A stretch of 64,000 nt of DNA from Streptomyces sp. NBC_00273 (GTDB taxonomy: Bacteria > Actinomycetota > Actinomycetes > Streptomycetales > Streptomycetaceae), in contig NZ_CP108067.1 of NCBI RefSeq assembly GCF_036178145.1, positions 2,914,001 to 2,978,000 of the forward strand. Direction: 5' to 3'. Below, piece by piece: positions 51,897 to 60,953 of this stretch; within the stretch, counting starts at the first letter, position 1; every line of letters begins with the position of its first letter. The position numbers were made by a program, and so were the translations under genes. A model generated the notes under the pieces. The model was not told the DNA's origin, did not search any database, and saw only the letters and a program-made list of their open reading frames with translations.

Positions 51897-52655
51897 GTGA
51901 AGCCGACATCAGCCGTGGAGTGCGTCAGGGTCCGCGACCCGAAACGGGGCGACCGGCCGCACCACCCCGCGTACTACGAGATCGTCGAGCCGGACGAGAT
52001 CGCCGAGGTGCTCGCCGTGTGGCCCGAGGAGACCCCGCCGCGTGCCGCCCCGCAGGGACCGCGAGACCCTGACATCGAGTACGTGTCCTGCGGCTGCTGG
52101 GAGCACGAGGACGGCCCGGGCGCCGATGACCCCCGGATCGTTCAAGTGCCGGGCGGCATACGCCCGGAGCCGCTCCGGCGGTTGCTCGACCCGGCCGCCC
52201 CGGACGGCATCCCCGCCCGCCACCGTGCCCGGTGGGTGGCCGCGGCCCCCGCGCAACTGCGCGGCTACGCCGAGGCCATGGCCCGCGACGAGGAACCGGA
52301 GCCGCCGCCCGGCGTGTCCCTGGCCACCGCCTTCAGCTGGCAGGGGGCCGCACCGCACGAACGCCCGGATGCGGCGTCCCTCCTCGCCGAGCGGGCCCCG
52401 CTGCGGCTGCTCGCGGGCGCGCCCACGGCGGAGCTGGCCTGGGCCGTACGGGAGACGGACCGGGCCGGCCTGGACGGGGCGGTGCGGTTCTTCGCGAGCG
52501 AGGAGTTCACCACCCGGCACCCGAAGCGGCGCCGGGTGCCCGACACCGCGCGGGACCTCCTGCTGCGGCACGCCCGCAGCCACCGCCCCGCGGACCTCCC
52601 GGTCCTGGAACGGCGGCTGCTGCGCGCACCGGAGGACCGGATCAGACGGTCCTGA
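51897..52655 (+). CDS. hypothetical protein
   Basis: 252 residues if read from the GTG at 51897; I do not recognise the family. The N-terminal half is acidic and has a short Cys/His-containing piece (IEYVSCGCWEHEDGPG). The C-terminal 150 residues are helical and Ala/Arg/Leu-rich (AERAPLRLLAGAPTAELAWAVRETDRAGLDGAVRFFASEEF ... TARDLLLRHARSH). Coding is supported by strong third-position GC, a conventional length and a good distance from the divergent hydrolase start. Its 3' end overlaps the convergent phospholipase gene by 14 bases. Confidence 0.65.
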   Translation: MKPTSAVECVRVRDPKRGDRPHHPAYYEIVEPDEIAEVLAVWPEETPPRAAPQGPRDPDIEYVSCGCWEHEDGPGADDPRIVQVPGGIRPEPLRRLLDPAAPDGIPARHRARWVAAAPAQLRGYAEAMARDEEPEPPPGVSLATAFSWQGAAPHERPDAASLLAERAPLRLLAGAPTAELAWAVRETDRAGLDGAVRFFASEEFTTRHPKRRRVPDTARDLLLRHARSHRPADLPVLERRLLRAPEDRIRRS

Positions 52656-54702
52656 TCGCCGGGTCCGAAACGCCCGGGGCGCCGGTCTCCACGTGTCCGG
52701 CGAAGCGGCGCAGGAAGGTGGCGTCGGCGTCGGAGACGACCTTCACGTCGTACCAGCGGCCCGAGGCGGCGAGGTCCACCGTGTGGGAGACCGTCGCGCC
52801 GGCCGCCACCCTGAGGGTCTGGGCCGCGCCGCCGTAGGAGTTGGTCACCGTGAGGTTGACGGCCGCCGTCCCGGAGTTGGTCAGCGTCAGGGCCAGGTTG
52901 CCGGTGGCCGCCAGGTGGCGGGCCGTGACCTCGGGGCCGGCCTTCTTCGCCGGTCCCTTCCAGGTGCGCAGGAAGCCGTTCGGGCCCCACACCGTGAGGT
53001 TGATCTGGTTGCCGGTGGAGCTGCTCGTGGACCAGGTGTCGGCAAGCGTCTTGCCCGCCTCGACCGTGTAGGGCCAGGGTCCGTCCGTGCGGTTGCCCGA
53101 GGTGCTGTGGAAGTGGGCGCCCAGGGTCGGTCCGGAGGCGAAGGTGAGGGTGAACTTGCCGGTGGACGTGGTGCGGGCGCCGTCCACGTAGGGGCTGTAG
53201 CCGAGCGCGCGGGTCGGCTTGGACCCGGCCTCCTGCGGGGGCAGGACGCCCGTCGCCGGCGGGGTCGGGTGGTAGGAGGGGTGGCGGTCCTTGTCCGGCG
53301 GGACGTACCCGGCCGTGGACGGCAGTGCGGCGGGCGCGGCATCGGCCCGGGTGAAGTCGAAGGCCGAGGTCAGGTCACCGCAGACGGCGCGGCGCCACGG
53401 GGAGATGTTGGGCTCCTGCACGCCGAAGCGCTTCTCCAAGAAGCGGATCACGGAGGTGTGGTCGAAGGTCTCGGAGCAGACGTAGCCGCCCTTGCTCCAG
53501 GGGGAGACCACGATCATCGGGACGCGCGGGCCGAGCCCGTACGGTCCGGCCGCGTAGCCGCCGCCCCCGGCGTAGAGGTCCTTCGACACGTCGGCCGTGG
53601 ACAGGCCCCAGGCCGAGGAGGCCGGCGGGTACGGCGGGACCACGTGGTCGAAGAAGCCGTCGTTCTCGTCGTAGGTGATGAACAGGGCGGTCTTGGCCCA
53701 GACCGCCGGGTTCGCGGTCAGCGCGTCCAGGACCTGCGAGATGTACCAGGCGCCGAAGTTCGTCGGCCAGTTCGCGTGCTCGCTGAACGCCTCGGGGGCG
53801 GCGATCCAGGAGACCTGGGGCAGCGTGCCGGCCGTCACGTCCGCGCGCAGCCGGTCGAAGTAGCCGTCGCCCGCCTTGACGTTGGTGCCCGTACGGGCCT
53901 TCTCGTACAGGGCGCTGCCGGGCTGGGCGCCCCGGTAGCTGTTGAAGTACAGCAGCGAGTTGTCGCCGTAGTTGCCGCGGAAGGCGTCGTTGATCCAGCC
54001 CCAGGAACCGGCGGCGTTCAGGCCGTCGCCGATGTCCTGGTAGACCTTCCAGGAGATGCCGGCCGCCTCCAGGCGCTCGGGGTAGGTCTTCCAGCCGTAG
54101 CCGGCCTCCTGGTTGCCGAGGACCGGTCCGCCGCCGACCCCGTCGTTGCCGGTGTACCCCGTCCAGAGGTAGTAGCGGTTCGGGTCCGTGGCGCCGATGA
54201 AGGAGCAGTGGTAGGCGTCGCACACCGTGAAGGCGTCGGCGAGGGCGTAGTGGAACGGGATGTCGTTCCGGGTCATGTACGACATGGTCGTGGCCGTCTT
54301 GGCCGGGACCCACTTGTCGTACTTGCCGTTGTTGTACGCCTGGTGGCCGCCGGCCCAGTCGTGGTTGAGCCCCTCCAGGAACTGCATGCCGAGGTCCTGG
54401 ACCTGCGGGTTGAAGGGCAGGACGTCCTTCGTCCCGTTCGACTGGAAGAAGACCGGCTTGCCGTTGTCCTGGAGGACCGGCCGCGGGTCACCGAAGCCCC
54501 GGACCCCCTTCATCGCGCCGAAGTAGTGGTCGAAGGACCGGTTCTCCTGCATCAGGACGACGACGTGCTCGATGTCCTGGATCGTTCCGGTGGTGCCCTG
54601 CGCCGAAATGGCGGCGGCCCGGGCGATGCTGTCGTTCAGCATCGTGAGGGCGGCGGCGCCACCGGCTATCTGCAGGAACCTGCGACGGTTGAGTTCTGCC
54701 AT
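52642..54702 (-). CDS. secreted phospholipase C (phosphocholine-specific type)
   Basis: 686 residues. A Tat signal (MAELNRRRFLQIAGGAAALTMLNDSIARA) shows export in folded form. The catalytic phosphoesterase domain (about 40-480) has VVVLMQENRSFDHYFGAMKGVRGF, the conserved LNHDWAGGHQAYNNGKYDKW, the TDPNRYYLWTGY block and FITYDENDGFFDHVVPP with metal/phosphate residues. Two beta-sandwich C-terminal domains (bacterial phospholipase C C-terminal type) follow from about 530 to 680. It cleaves phosphatidylcholine or sphingomyelin-type lipids, and in Streptomyces such genes are often induced by phosphate starvation, but I see no clear PHO box upstream. Confidence 0.94.
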   Translation of the reverse strand: MAELNRRRFLQIAGGAAALTMLNDSIARAAAISAQGTTGTIQDIEHVVVLMQENRSFDHYFGAMKGVRGFGDPRPVLQDNGKPVFFQSNGTKDVLPFNPQVQDLGMQFLEGLNHDWAGGHQAYNNGKYDKWVPAKTATTMSYMTRNDIPFHYALADAFTVCDAYHCSFIGATDPNRYYLWTGYTGNDGVGGGPVLGNQEAGYGWKTYPERLEAAGISWKVYQDIGDGLNAAGSWGWINDAFRGNYGDNSLLYFNSYRGAQPGSALYEKARTGTNVKAGDGYFDRLRADVTAGTLPQVSWIAAPEAFSEHANWPTNFGAWYISQVLDALTANPAVWAKTALFITYDENDGFFDHVVPPYPPASSAWGLSTADVSKDLYAGGGGYAAGPYGLGPRVPMIVVSPWSKGGYVCSETFDHTSVIRFLEKRFGVQEPNISPWRRAVCGDLTSAFDFTRADAAPAALPSTAGYVPPDKDRHPSYHPTPPATGVLPPQEAGSKPTRALGYSPYVDGARTTSTGKFTLTFASGPTLGAHFHSTSGNRTDGPWPYTVEAGKTLADTWSTSSSTGNQINLTVWGPNGFLRTWKGPAKKAGPEVTARHLAATGNLALTLTNSGTAAVNLTVTNSYGGAAQTLRVAAGATVSHTVDLAASGRWYDVKVVSDADATFLRRFAGHVETGAPGVSDPAIRTV

Positions 54703-54886
54703 GGGGTGACGACCTCTACGGGTGAGGGGGGAGTCGAGGGGCGCCCCAAGGACAGCGGTCCCGGGGTACCGGACGGAGATCGCTTCGTGACACTGCGCCG
54801 TACACCTGGAGAACGGAAAGAGCCCACGAACGACCTGCACATCTGCTGAAATGACCTCCCACACACTGCACGGGGGGCGCAGAGCG

Positions 54887-57217
54887 ATGGCCGGGACCGA
54901 CTTCGGGCACGCCATCGGGCTGCCCCGCGCGCTCTCCGGCCTGCCGCTGTCGCCGCTCGTGGGAGCGTACGGGAAACTCCTCGCTGCACAACAGACCATC
55001 GGATTAAGCCACTTGGGTGAACTACTGGTCCCGCCCGGCGGCCGCTTACGGGTACTCGACGGGATCTTCGCCGTCACCGGGCCCGGTCGGCGCCGGCACG
55101 TCGGCGCCGGCGTGCTGCGGTCGCTGCGCCAGGACCGGCCGGAGCCGGCCGCGGCCCGGCTGCTGGAGCGGCTGGCCGCGATCCAGGAGGCGGATCCCGC
55201 GGCCCTGCGCCGGATCCTGCTCTACCAACTCGCCCACCTGCTCCAGGACCATCCCGAGGGGGAGCTGCCGGCCACCGCGGCCGGCTTCGGGGTCGACCCG
55301 GCCGAGACCGTCGCGCTGGTCCGCGCGGCCGCCCGGCGGGCCCGACTGGACGGCGAGCAGCGGGTCGCCGCCGAGAACCTGCTCGACGACGTGCGGGAGC
55401 ACCGGATCCGCTCCGCGGCCCGCCGGGCCGCCCTGCTGCCCCCCGCGGGTGAGGACGGGCCGCTGGCGGCCCTCCTCGAGGATCTGGCCGCCCGGGCGAA
55501 GGCCGCCGACACCGAGCTCGCGGTGGCCCGGCAGGCCGAGGAGCAGGGGGATCCGGAGCGGGCCTGCATCCACTACGAGGAGGCCGCGGCGCTGGCGGGC
55601 GACTGCCCGCGCGCGGTGCGCGGGCTGGTCCGCACCTACCGGCCCGGTCCCGGGGACCCCGGCCCGATGGTGTCCGCCCTCGTGTCCGACGGCGTCGAAC
55701 TGCGCTGGCCCGTAGGTGACTTCGGGGACGCGCGCTGGCGGGTGGTGCGGCTCACCCGCGGGGAACCGGCCGGCTCGCCGCTCGCCGAGGTGGCGGGGCG
55801 GCCGGTCGGGGGCGTGCTCGTGGACCGCGGCGCCGGGCTCGGCGAGGAGGTCCGCCACGTGGCGCTGCCGCTGCGGGCCGACGGCGCCGTCGACGGGCCG
55901 CCGCTCGTCGCAGCCCCGCTGGCGGTCGCCCCGATGGTGACGGAGGTGGCCGCCGTCGACGGCAACGGGTGGATCGAGGGCGCGTGGAAGGCGCCGGCGG
56001 GCGCGGCCCGCTGCGAGGTGACGCTGACCGGGCCGCAGGGACCCGTCCCGGTGCTCCCGCCGGCACGGGCGGGCCTGCGGGAGACCCTGCGCGCGCGGGG
56101 GCTCGCACCCGGGAGGTACGAGCTCGCGGTGCGGGCCCGGTACGCCCCGGCGGGCCGCGCCGACCACGGCGCGGTGTCCGCGGCCGTGACCGTCGCGGTC
56201 ACCGTGCACGCCTGGCCGGATCCCGTGCTCACCCTGACCGCCCTGACCCGGGAGGCGGGCGGGGTGGAGTTCCGCCGGACCGGCGGCGACGGGGCCGAGG
56301 TGCGGCTGGTGGAGTGGCCCGGCGCCGCCCCCGCCGAGGGGGCCGAACTGACGGCGGCCGAGTTGCCGCCGCCGCTGGACTGGGTCGGCCCGGACTTGAC
56401 CGGCACGGGCGGGAACGGCAAGGTCTCGAACGGCCCGGGCGGGAGCGGCCCGGTCTCCGTCGGACACCCGCCCCCGGGATCGCTCACCACCGTCTCCGCC
56501 GTGGCCGTGCTGGGCACGCGGGCCCTGGCCGGGCCCTCCGTCCTGGTCGAGGCCCCCCTGCCGGTGACCGGGCTCGCGCTGCGGCGGGCCGCGCCCGACC
56601 TGGTCGAAGTCGGCTTCGACTGGCCCGGCACCGCCGGCACCGTGACCGCAGCCGTCACCCAGGACGGCCGGTGCACCGACTTCGCCGTGGCCCGCAGCGT
56701 GTTCCTGCGCGAGGGGCTGCGGCTGCCGGTCACCCCGGCCGCGTTGGTCGTCGAGGCCCACGCCGCACCGCGCAGCGCCCGCTCCGTACTCGCCTCGGCC
56801 GGGGGCGACGCGCGGGCCGAACTGCCCGCCGACGTGGCCATCGCCTACGAGGTGGTGCCCGGCGCCCGGCGCGGCCTGCGCCGCGGGCCCGCCGTCCTGC
56901 GGGTGACCGTACGGGCGCCGGGCGGCGCACCCGGCCCGGACCTCCCCGGATTCGTCCTCGTGGCCCGGGGGGACGGCAGCCGCAACCCACCCCGTCCGGG
57001 CGGCCCGTCCGGCGGAACGGCCGTGTGCCGGGTGACCGGGGCCGAACTCACGGCCGCGGCCGCGAGCACCGGGACGGGCACCGGCACGCTGGAGCGCCCG
57101 ATCGACACCGCCGTCGCGCCCGGCCGCCCGTACGCCCTGCGCGGTTTCCTCCTCGGCGGCGCCGCCGCCTCCGTCCGGCTCGAAGAGCCCCCTCTCCTCT
57201 CCCTGGTGGTCCGCTGA
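54887..57217 (+). CDS. beta-sandwich scaffold protein of the GTPase-associated system
   Basis: 776 residues from the ATG at 54887, which has GGGGGG ten bases upstream; an ATG at 54851 would add 12. The first 230 residues are helical (PALSGLPLSPLVGAYGKLLAAQQTIGLSHLG; VRAAARRARLDGEQRVAAENLLDDVREHRIRSAARRAALL), with a tetratricopeptide-like piece (EEQGDPERACIHYEEAAALAG). The rest appears to be repeated beta-strand-rich, FN3-like domains (PGRYELAVRARYA; ARCEVTLTGPQGPV) to the end. No enzyme motif or signal peptide is seen. It starts the operon that continues to the right edge and stops one base before the GTPase gene, so it is probably an effector-binding or assembly subunit. Confidence 0.75.
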   Translation: MAGTDFGHAIGLPRALSGLPLSPLVGAYGKLLAAQQTIGLSHLGELLVPPGGRLRVLDGIFAVTGPGRRRHVGAGVLRSLRQDRPEPAAARLLERLAAIQEADPAALRRILLYQLAHLLQDHPEGELPATAAGFGVDPAETVALVRAAARRARLDGEQRVAAENLLDDVREHRIRSAARRAALLPPAGEDGPLAALLEDLAARAKAADTELAVARQAEEQGDPERACIHYEEAAALAGDCPRAVRGLVRTYRPGPGDPGPMVSALVSDGVELRWPVGDFGDARWRVVRLTRGEPAGSPLAEVAGRPVGGVLVDRGAGLGEEVRHVALPLRADGAVDGPPLVAAPLAVAPMVTEVAAVDGNGWIEGAWKAPAGAARCEVTLTGPQGPVPVLPPARAGLRETLRARGLAPGRYELAVRARYAPAGRADHGAVSAAVTVAVTVHAWPDPVLTLTALTREAGGVEFRRTGGDGAEVRLVEWPGAAPAEGAELTAAELPPPLDWVGPDLTGTGGNGKVSNGPGGSGPVSVGHPPPGSLTTVSAVAVLGTRALAGPSVLVEAPLPVTGLALRRAAPDLVEVGFDWPGTAGTVTAAVTQDGRCTDFAVARSVFLREGLRLPVTPAALVVEAHAAPRSARSVLASAGGDARAELPADVAIAYEVVPGARRGLRRGPAVLRVTVRAPGGAPGPDLPGFVLVARGDGSRNPPRPGGPSGGTAVCRVTGAELTAAAASTGTGTGTLERPIDTAVAPGRPYALRGFLLGGAAASVRLEEPPLLSLVVR

Positions 57218-57218
57218 C

Positions 57219-58520
57219 ATGACCTCCGTCGTCTGCCCCTACTGCTTCGACCGCTCCCCGGCGGCCCGGCTGCCCTACCGCTGCCAGATGTCCGCCACGG
57301 GGGTGCGCGGCGCCAAGCCCTGCAGCGCCGAACTCGACACCATATGGGCCGACTTCATGGGCCCGAGCGTGCCTCCCGCACTGAAGACGCGCGGCCCGGT
57401 CTTCACCGCCCCGCGCGGCCTCGGGCTGCGCTTCGCCCCGAACGGGGGCGGCTCGCGCGCGGACTGCCCCGCCTGCGGCGGGTCCACCCCGGTCCGGGTC
57501 TGCCGGCGCTGCCACAGCGACTTCCCGAGCGACTACTGCGACCAGGACACCCGGATCATCGCCCTGCTCGGCCCCAAGGCCTCCGGCAAGAGCACCTACG
57601 TCTCGGTCCTGCTGGGCGAGCTGCGCGGCAGGGTGGGCCGGGCGTACGGGGCCTCGGTGACCGCGATGGGCGGCGAGACCCAGCGCCGGGACCGCGAGCT
57701 GGCCGAGGACCTCTACGACCGGCTGCGGCTACCGGGGGCCACCAGGCCGGCGGCCCTCGGCTTCAACGACCCGCTGCTGTACCGGCTGAGCCTGCCCCTG
57801 CGGCGCCGGCTGCGCGGGGACGGCAGCCGGCACACCGCGCTGGTGTTCTTCGACGCGGCGGGCGAAGACCTCGCCAGCGCCGAGGCCATGGACCGCTACA
57901 CCCACTACCTGGCTGCCGCCGACGGGATCATCCTGCTCGTGGACCCACTGCAGATGCGGGCGGTGCGCGACCGCATACCGGTGGACGTCGGGCCGCCGCT
58001 GCCGGTCATCGAGACCCCGCCGCAGCAGATCGCCGCCGATCTCGCGGCACAGCTGCGGGCGCACGGCCGGGGGTCCTCGCGCGGCCGGGTCACGACCCCG
58101 GTCGCAGTGGCCGTGACCAAGACGGACTCCCTGGCACTGCTGCTGGAGCCGCATTCGCCGCTGCTGCGCAATGCCGACCACGGCGCCGGCGTGCTCGACG
58201 AGGAGGACCGGCGGGCGGTGCACGAGGAGATGCGCTCGCTCCTCGACGGCTGGGACTCGGGGGCACTGCTACGGCAGTTGGAGCGGGACTTCGCCCGACT
58301 GTCGCTGTTCGGGCTCTCGGCGCTCGGCTCGCCGCCGCCCGCGCACGCGCCGGCCGACGCCCCGAAGTCGGGTCCCCGGCCGCTGCGCGTGGAGGATCCG
58401 CTGCTGTGGCTGCTGGGGCTGGGCGGACTGCTGCCGCGCACCGGCACCACCGGCCCGGGTCGCCGTGGTCCGGGTCGCCGTGGCCCTGGTGGCCGTACCG
58501 GCTCCGAGGGGAACTCATGA
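57219..58520 (+). CDS. zinc-ribbon TRAFAC-type GTPase (double-GTPase family-like)
   Basis: 433 residues. An N-terminal treble-clef/zinc part (VVCPYCFDRSPAARLPYRC, then CPACGGSTPVRVCRRCH) leads to the P-loop domain: Walker A GPKASGKST (118-126), DAAGE (212-216) as the DxxG motif, and TKTD (300-303) as the base-recognition NKxD. The C-terminal tail ends in a Gly/Arg repeat (GPGRRGPGRRGPGG). This set matches the GTPases computationally linked with GAP1, vWA and PP2C proteins. It should bind and hydrolyse GTP as a switch or remodel a complex. The start is one base after the scaffold gene and the stop overlaps the GAP1 start by ATGA. Confidence 0.85.
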   Translation: MTSVVCPYCFDRSPAARLPYRCQMSATGVRGAKPCSAELDTIWADFMGPSVPPALKTRGPVFTAPRGLGLRFAPNGGGSRADCPACGGSTPVRVCRRCHSDFPSDYCDQDTRIIALLGPKASGKSTYVSVLLGELRGRVGRAYGASVTAMGGETQRRDRELAEDLYDRLRLPGATRPAALGFNDPLLYRLSLPLRRRLRGDGSRHTALVFFDAAGEDLASAEAMDRYTHYLAAADGIILLVDPLQMRAVRDRIPVDVGPPLPVIETPPQQIAADLAAQLRAHGRGSSRGRVTTPVAVAVTKTDSLALLLEPHSPLLRNADHGAGVLDEEDRRAVHEEMRSLLDGWDSGALLRQLERDFARLSLFGLSALGSPPPAHAPADAPKSGPRPLRVEDPLLWLLGLGGLLPRTGTTGPGRRGPGRRGPGGRTGSEGNS

Positions 58521-60949
58521 ATCTCGCCCAACTGCACTACACCTCGGCGCCGCCCGGTCCCGACGGATCCGGCTTCCGGTTCACGGCCGTCAGCCCCGGG
58601 GTGCCGGCCGCCCTGATGCGCGAGGCGGAGCAGCTGATCGGCTACGAGCCGCCCCGGGACGCGCCGCCGCGCCCGGGACCGCAGGAGCTGGCCGGCTTCC
58701 CGCAGGCCCTCAGCCTGAACGTGTTGGCCGACGGCAGCCGGCTGCTGGCGCGCTCGGTGTACACGGGCGCCGACTACAGCGGCCGGTGGGGCAATTTCCA
58801 CGCCCACGCGGTGCACCTGCCGCAGCCCGCCGGTTCCGGTCCGACCGTGGGCGAGCTACCGATCACCGCCTGGGGCTCGCCGCAATGGGCCGCCGCGACC
58901 CCGCGGGCCGGCGCTCCCGCGCTGGCCGCGGTGCCCGCTCCGGGCCGCCTCGACCGGGCCGCGCTGGCCGCCTTCGTCGCCGCCCGCGGGCCCTGGCTGG
59001 CCGCCTTCTTCGCCGATGTGCGCCGGCTCGGCGAGGACCCGGACGCCCCGCAGGTCGTGCTCGTGGAGGCGGACAGCGAGGCCGTCGCCCGCTGGATCAT
59101 GCTCGCGTGCAGTGTGCTGCCCCACCAGCGGGGGCAGTGGCTCACCTTCACCACCTACACCCGGCGGCCGCAGCTGGCCCGGCAGCAGATCATCGGGGTG
59201 GTGCCCGAGGACGGGCTCGGCCTTGCCGGGCAGGAGCACCGCTACCGGGTCTACGACGCCACGCGCGCCGCCGCCCCCGCCGCCGCCGGGGAGCCGGACG
59301 TGTGGGCCGACACCGCCGCCCGCATCTGGCAGGCGCAGCGCCAGGACCTGGTGGCCGAGGTGCGGCGGCTGGCCGCCGGGCCCTACGACGCGGGCCCGCT
59401 GGCCGCGCTCGCCCTGGCCTCGGACATCGCCCTGCCCTCCCCCGGCCGGACCGCGGCCGCCGACTGGGCCGCCGGGCACCGGGACGCCCTGGACGGCGTA
59501 CGGCTGCACGCGCTGGCCCTGGCGCTGGGCCGACCGGCCGGGGATCGGGACCCGATGGAGGTCGCCGCGGCCGCACGGCTGCTCGCGGCCCTGGACGGCT
59601 GGGCCCCGCCCGCGGTGTGCGAGCCGCTGGTGGCCCTGACCCTGACCGAGGCGGTACGGACCGGCGCGCCGCCCGCGGCCCTGCCCACCGCGGGCGCCCT
59701 GGGCGCGGCCGCCCGCGGACGGCTGGCGGCGGAGCTGGAACCGGGCCTGCGTACGGCGCTGGGCGACCCCGCGACCGAACCGGCGCATTCAGCCGGCCTG
59801 TTGCGGGTGGCATCGGTGCTCGGGGTGGACGCGGGCGACCTGCTGCCCGGTACGGCCCGGCAGCTGGCGCTCGCGCTGCTCACCGATCCGGAGCGGGCGT
59901 ACGGAGCGGACGTGCGGGCCGCGCTGACCGAACTGCCCGGGCTGCGCGCCCTCGTGCTCGACCGGCTGGACTCGCTCGCGGCGGGCGATCCGGCCGCCGG
60001 ACGGCGGCTGTTCGAGCGGACCGGGCTGCCTCTCGCCGCGGCCGACGCGCGGCCGCACCTGCGGATGTGCGCCGAGGCCGCGGCGGCGGCCGAACCCGCC
60101 CCGGACCGGGTCGGCACCCTGAACGCCCTGCTGACCCGCTCGGGCGTCTCGCTGTACGCGGAGCCGCTGGTGCTGCGGACCGCGATGCGGCTGGTGTGGG
60201 ACGGGGATCCGCCGGGGGCGGGCGAGGCCGGACTGGTGCTGATGGCGACCGGGGCGAAGGTCCACCGGGAGGCCGGTACCTGGGAATTGCTCGTACGGGC
60301 GGCCGTGCGGGCCCCGGCCGGGGACACCGAGGCAGCGGAGCTGGCTCCGGAGCTCCTCGGGCAGTTCCAGGAGGAGGTCCCGGCCCGGCTGAGGCCGTCG
60401 CTGCTGCTGCTGGAGCTGGCCCGGAACCTGCGGTCGGGCTCGGCGGGCGGGGGCTGGGTCCGCCAGGTGCTGGACCTGCGGTCGCTGGATCCGGAGCCGG
60501 GCCCGCGGGAGAGCGCGTACGCGGCCCTGTGCACCCGGCTGCTGGCCGGGGACCGGCCGGACAGCGAGCTGCGGGCGCTGATCGAGAGCAACGACGCGGA
60601 GCTGCTGGCCGCCTACCGGGCGGCGGCGCGCACACCGGCGGTCCGTGACCGGCTGCGGCTGGATCCGGACTACGCCGCGGACTGCTTCACGGCGTGGTCC
60701 TCCCAGCCGCAGGCCGGCCCTGCCTGGCAGGAGGCCCGCACGGACCTGCTCGACGGGGTGCTGCGGCCGGCCGTACGGAGCCTCGCGGCGACGGAGGCGG
60801 CCGAGGTGGAGCAGTCGCTGGCCCGGCTGGGCGGGCGCTGGGCCGACGAGTTCCGCAGCTGGCAGCGGCCGAGTGCCTTCGGCCGCCTGCGCGAACGCTT
60901 CGCAGGGCGCCGCTCCGGCGGTACCGGCGCCGGTGGGAACGGGGGCTGA
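58517..60949 (+). CDS. GTPase-associated protein 1 (GAP1)-like protein
   Basis: 810 residues. The N-terminal domain is distinctive: LAQLHYTSAPPGPDGSGFRFTAVSPGVPAALMREAEQLIGYEPPRDAP, followed by ALSLNVLADGSRLLARSVYTGADYSGRWGNFHAHAVHLP (GAP1-N type) and PHQRGQWLTFTTYTRRPQLARQQIIGVVPEDG. The middle and C-terminal two-thirds are helical and Ala/Leu/Arg-rich with HEAT-like repeats, containing no catalytic motif. The whole reads as the GAP1 N, M and C domains. It probably bridges the two GTPases. It starts in the stop of the first GTPase gene and ends four bases before the second. Confidence 0.82.
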   Translation: MNLAQLHYTSAPPGPDGSGFRFTAVSPGVPAALMREAEQLIGYEPPRDAPPRPGPQELAGFPQALSLNVLADGSRLLARSVYTGADYSGRWGNFHAHAVHLPQPAGSGPTVGELPITAWGSPQWAAATPRAGAPALAAVPAPGRLDRAALAAFVAARGPWLAAFFADVRRLGEDPDAPQVVLVEADSEAVARWIMLACSVLPHQRGQWLTFTTYTRRPQLARQQIIGVVPEDGLGLAGQEHRYRVYDATRAAAPAAAGEPDVWADTAARIWQAQRQDLVAEVRRLAAGPYDAGPLAALALASDIALPSPGRTAAADWAAGHRDALDGVRLHALALALGRPAGDRDPMEVAAAARLLAALDGWAPPAVCEPLVALTLTEAVRTGAPPAALPTAGALGAAARGRLAAELEPGLRTALGDPATEPAHSAGLLRVASVLGVDAGDLLPGTARQLALALLTDPERAYGADVRAALTELPGLRALVLDRLDSLAAGDPAAGRRLFERTGLPLAAADARPHLRMCAEAAAAAEPAPDRVGTLNALLTRSGVSLYAEPLVLRTAMRLVWDGDPPGAGEAGLVLMATGAKVHREAGTWELLVRAAVRAPAGDTEAAELAPELLGQFQEEVPARLRPSLLLLELARNLRSGSAGGGWVRQVLDLRSLDPEPGPRESAYAALCTRLLAGDRPDSELRALIESNDAELLAAYRAAARTPAVRDRLRLDPDYAADCFTAWSSQPQAGPAWQEARTDLLDGVLRPAVRSLAATEAAEVEQSLARLGGRWADEFRSWQRPSAFGRLRERFAGRRSGGTGAGGNGG

Positions 60950-60953
60950 CCTC

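Noticed and set aside
54703..54886. A PHO box upstream of the phospholipase C gene
   Set aside because: GTTC-containing pieces exist but not the 11-base spaced direct repeats needed for PhoP binding.
57344..58516. Long frame upstream of the GAP1 gene on the same strand
   Set aside because: It overlaps the GTPase gene in another frame and has no domain; GAP1 starts at 58517.
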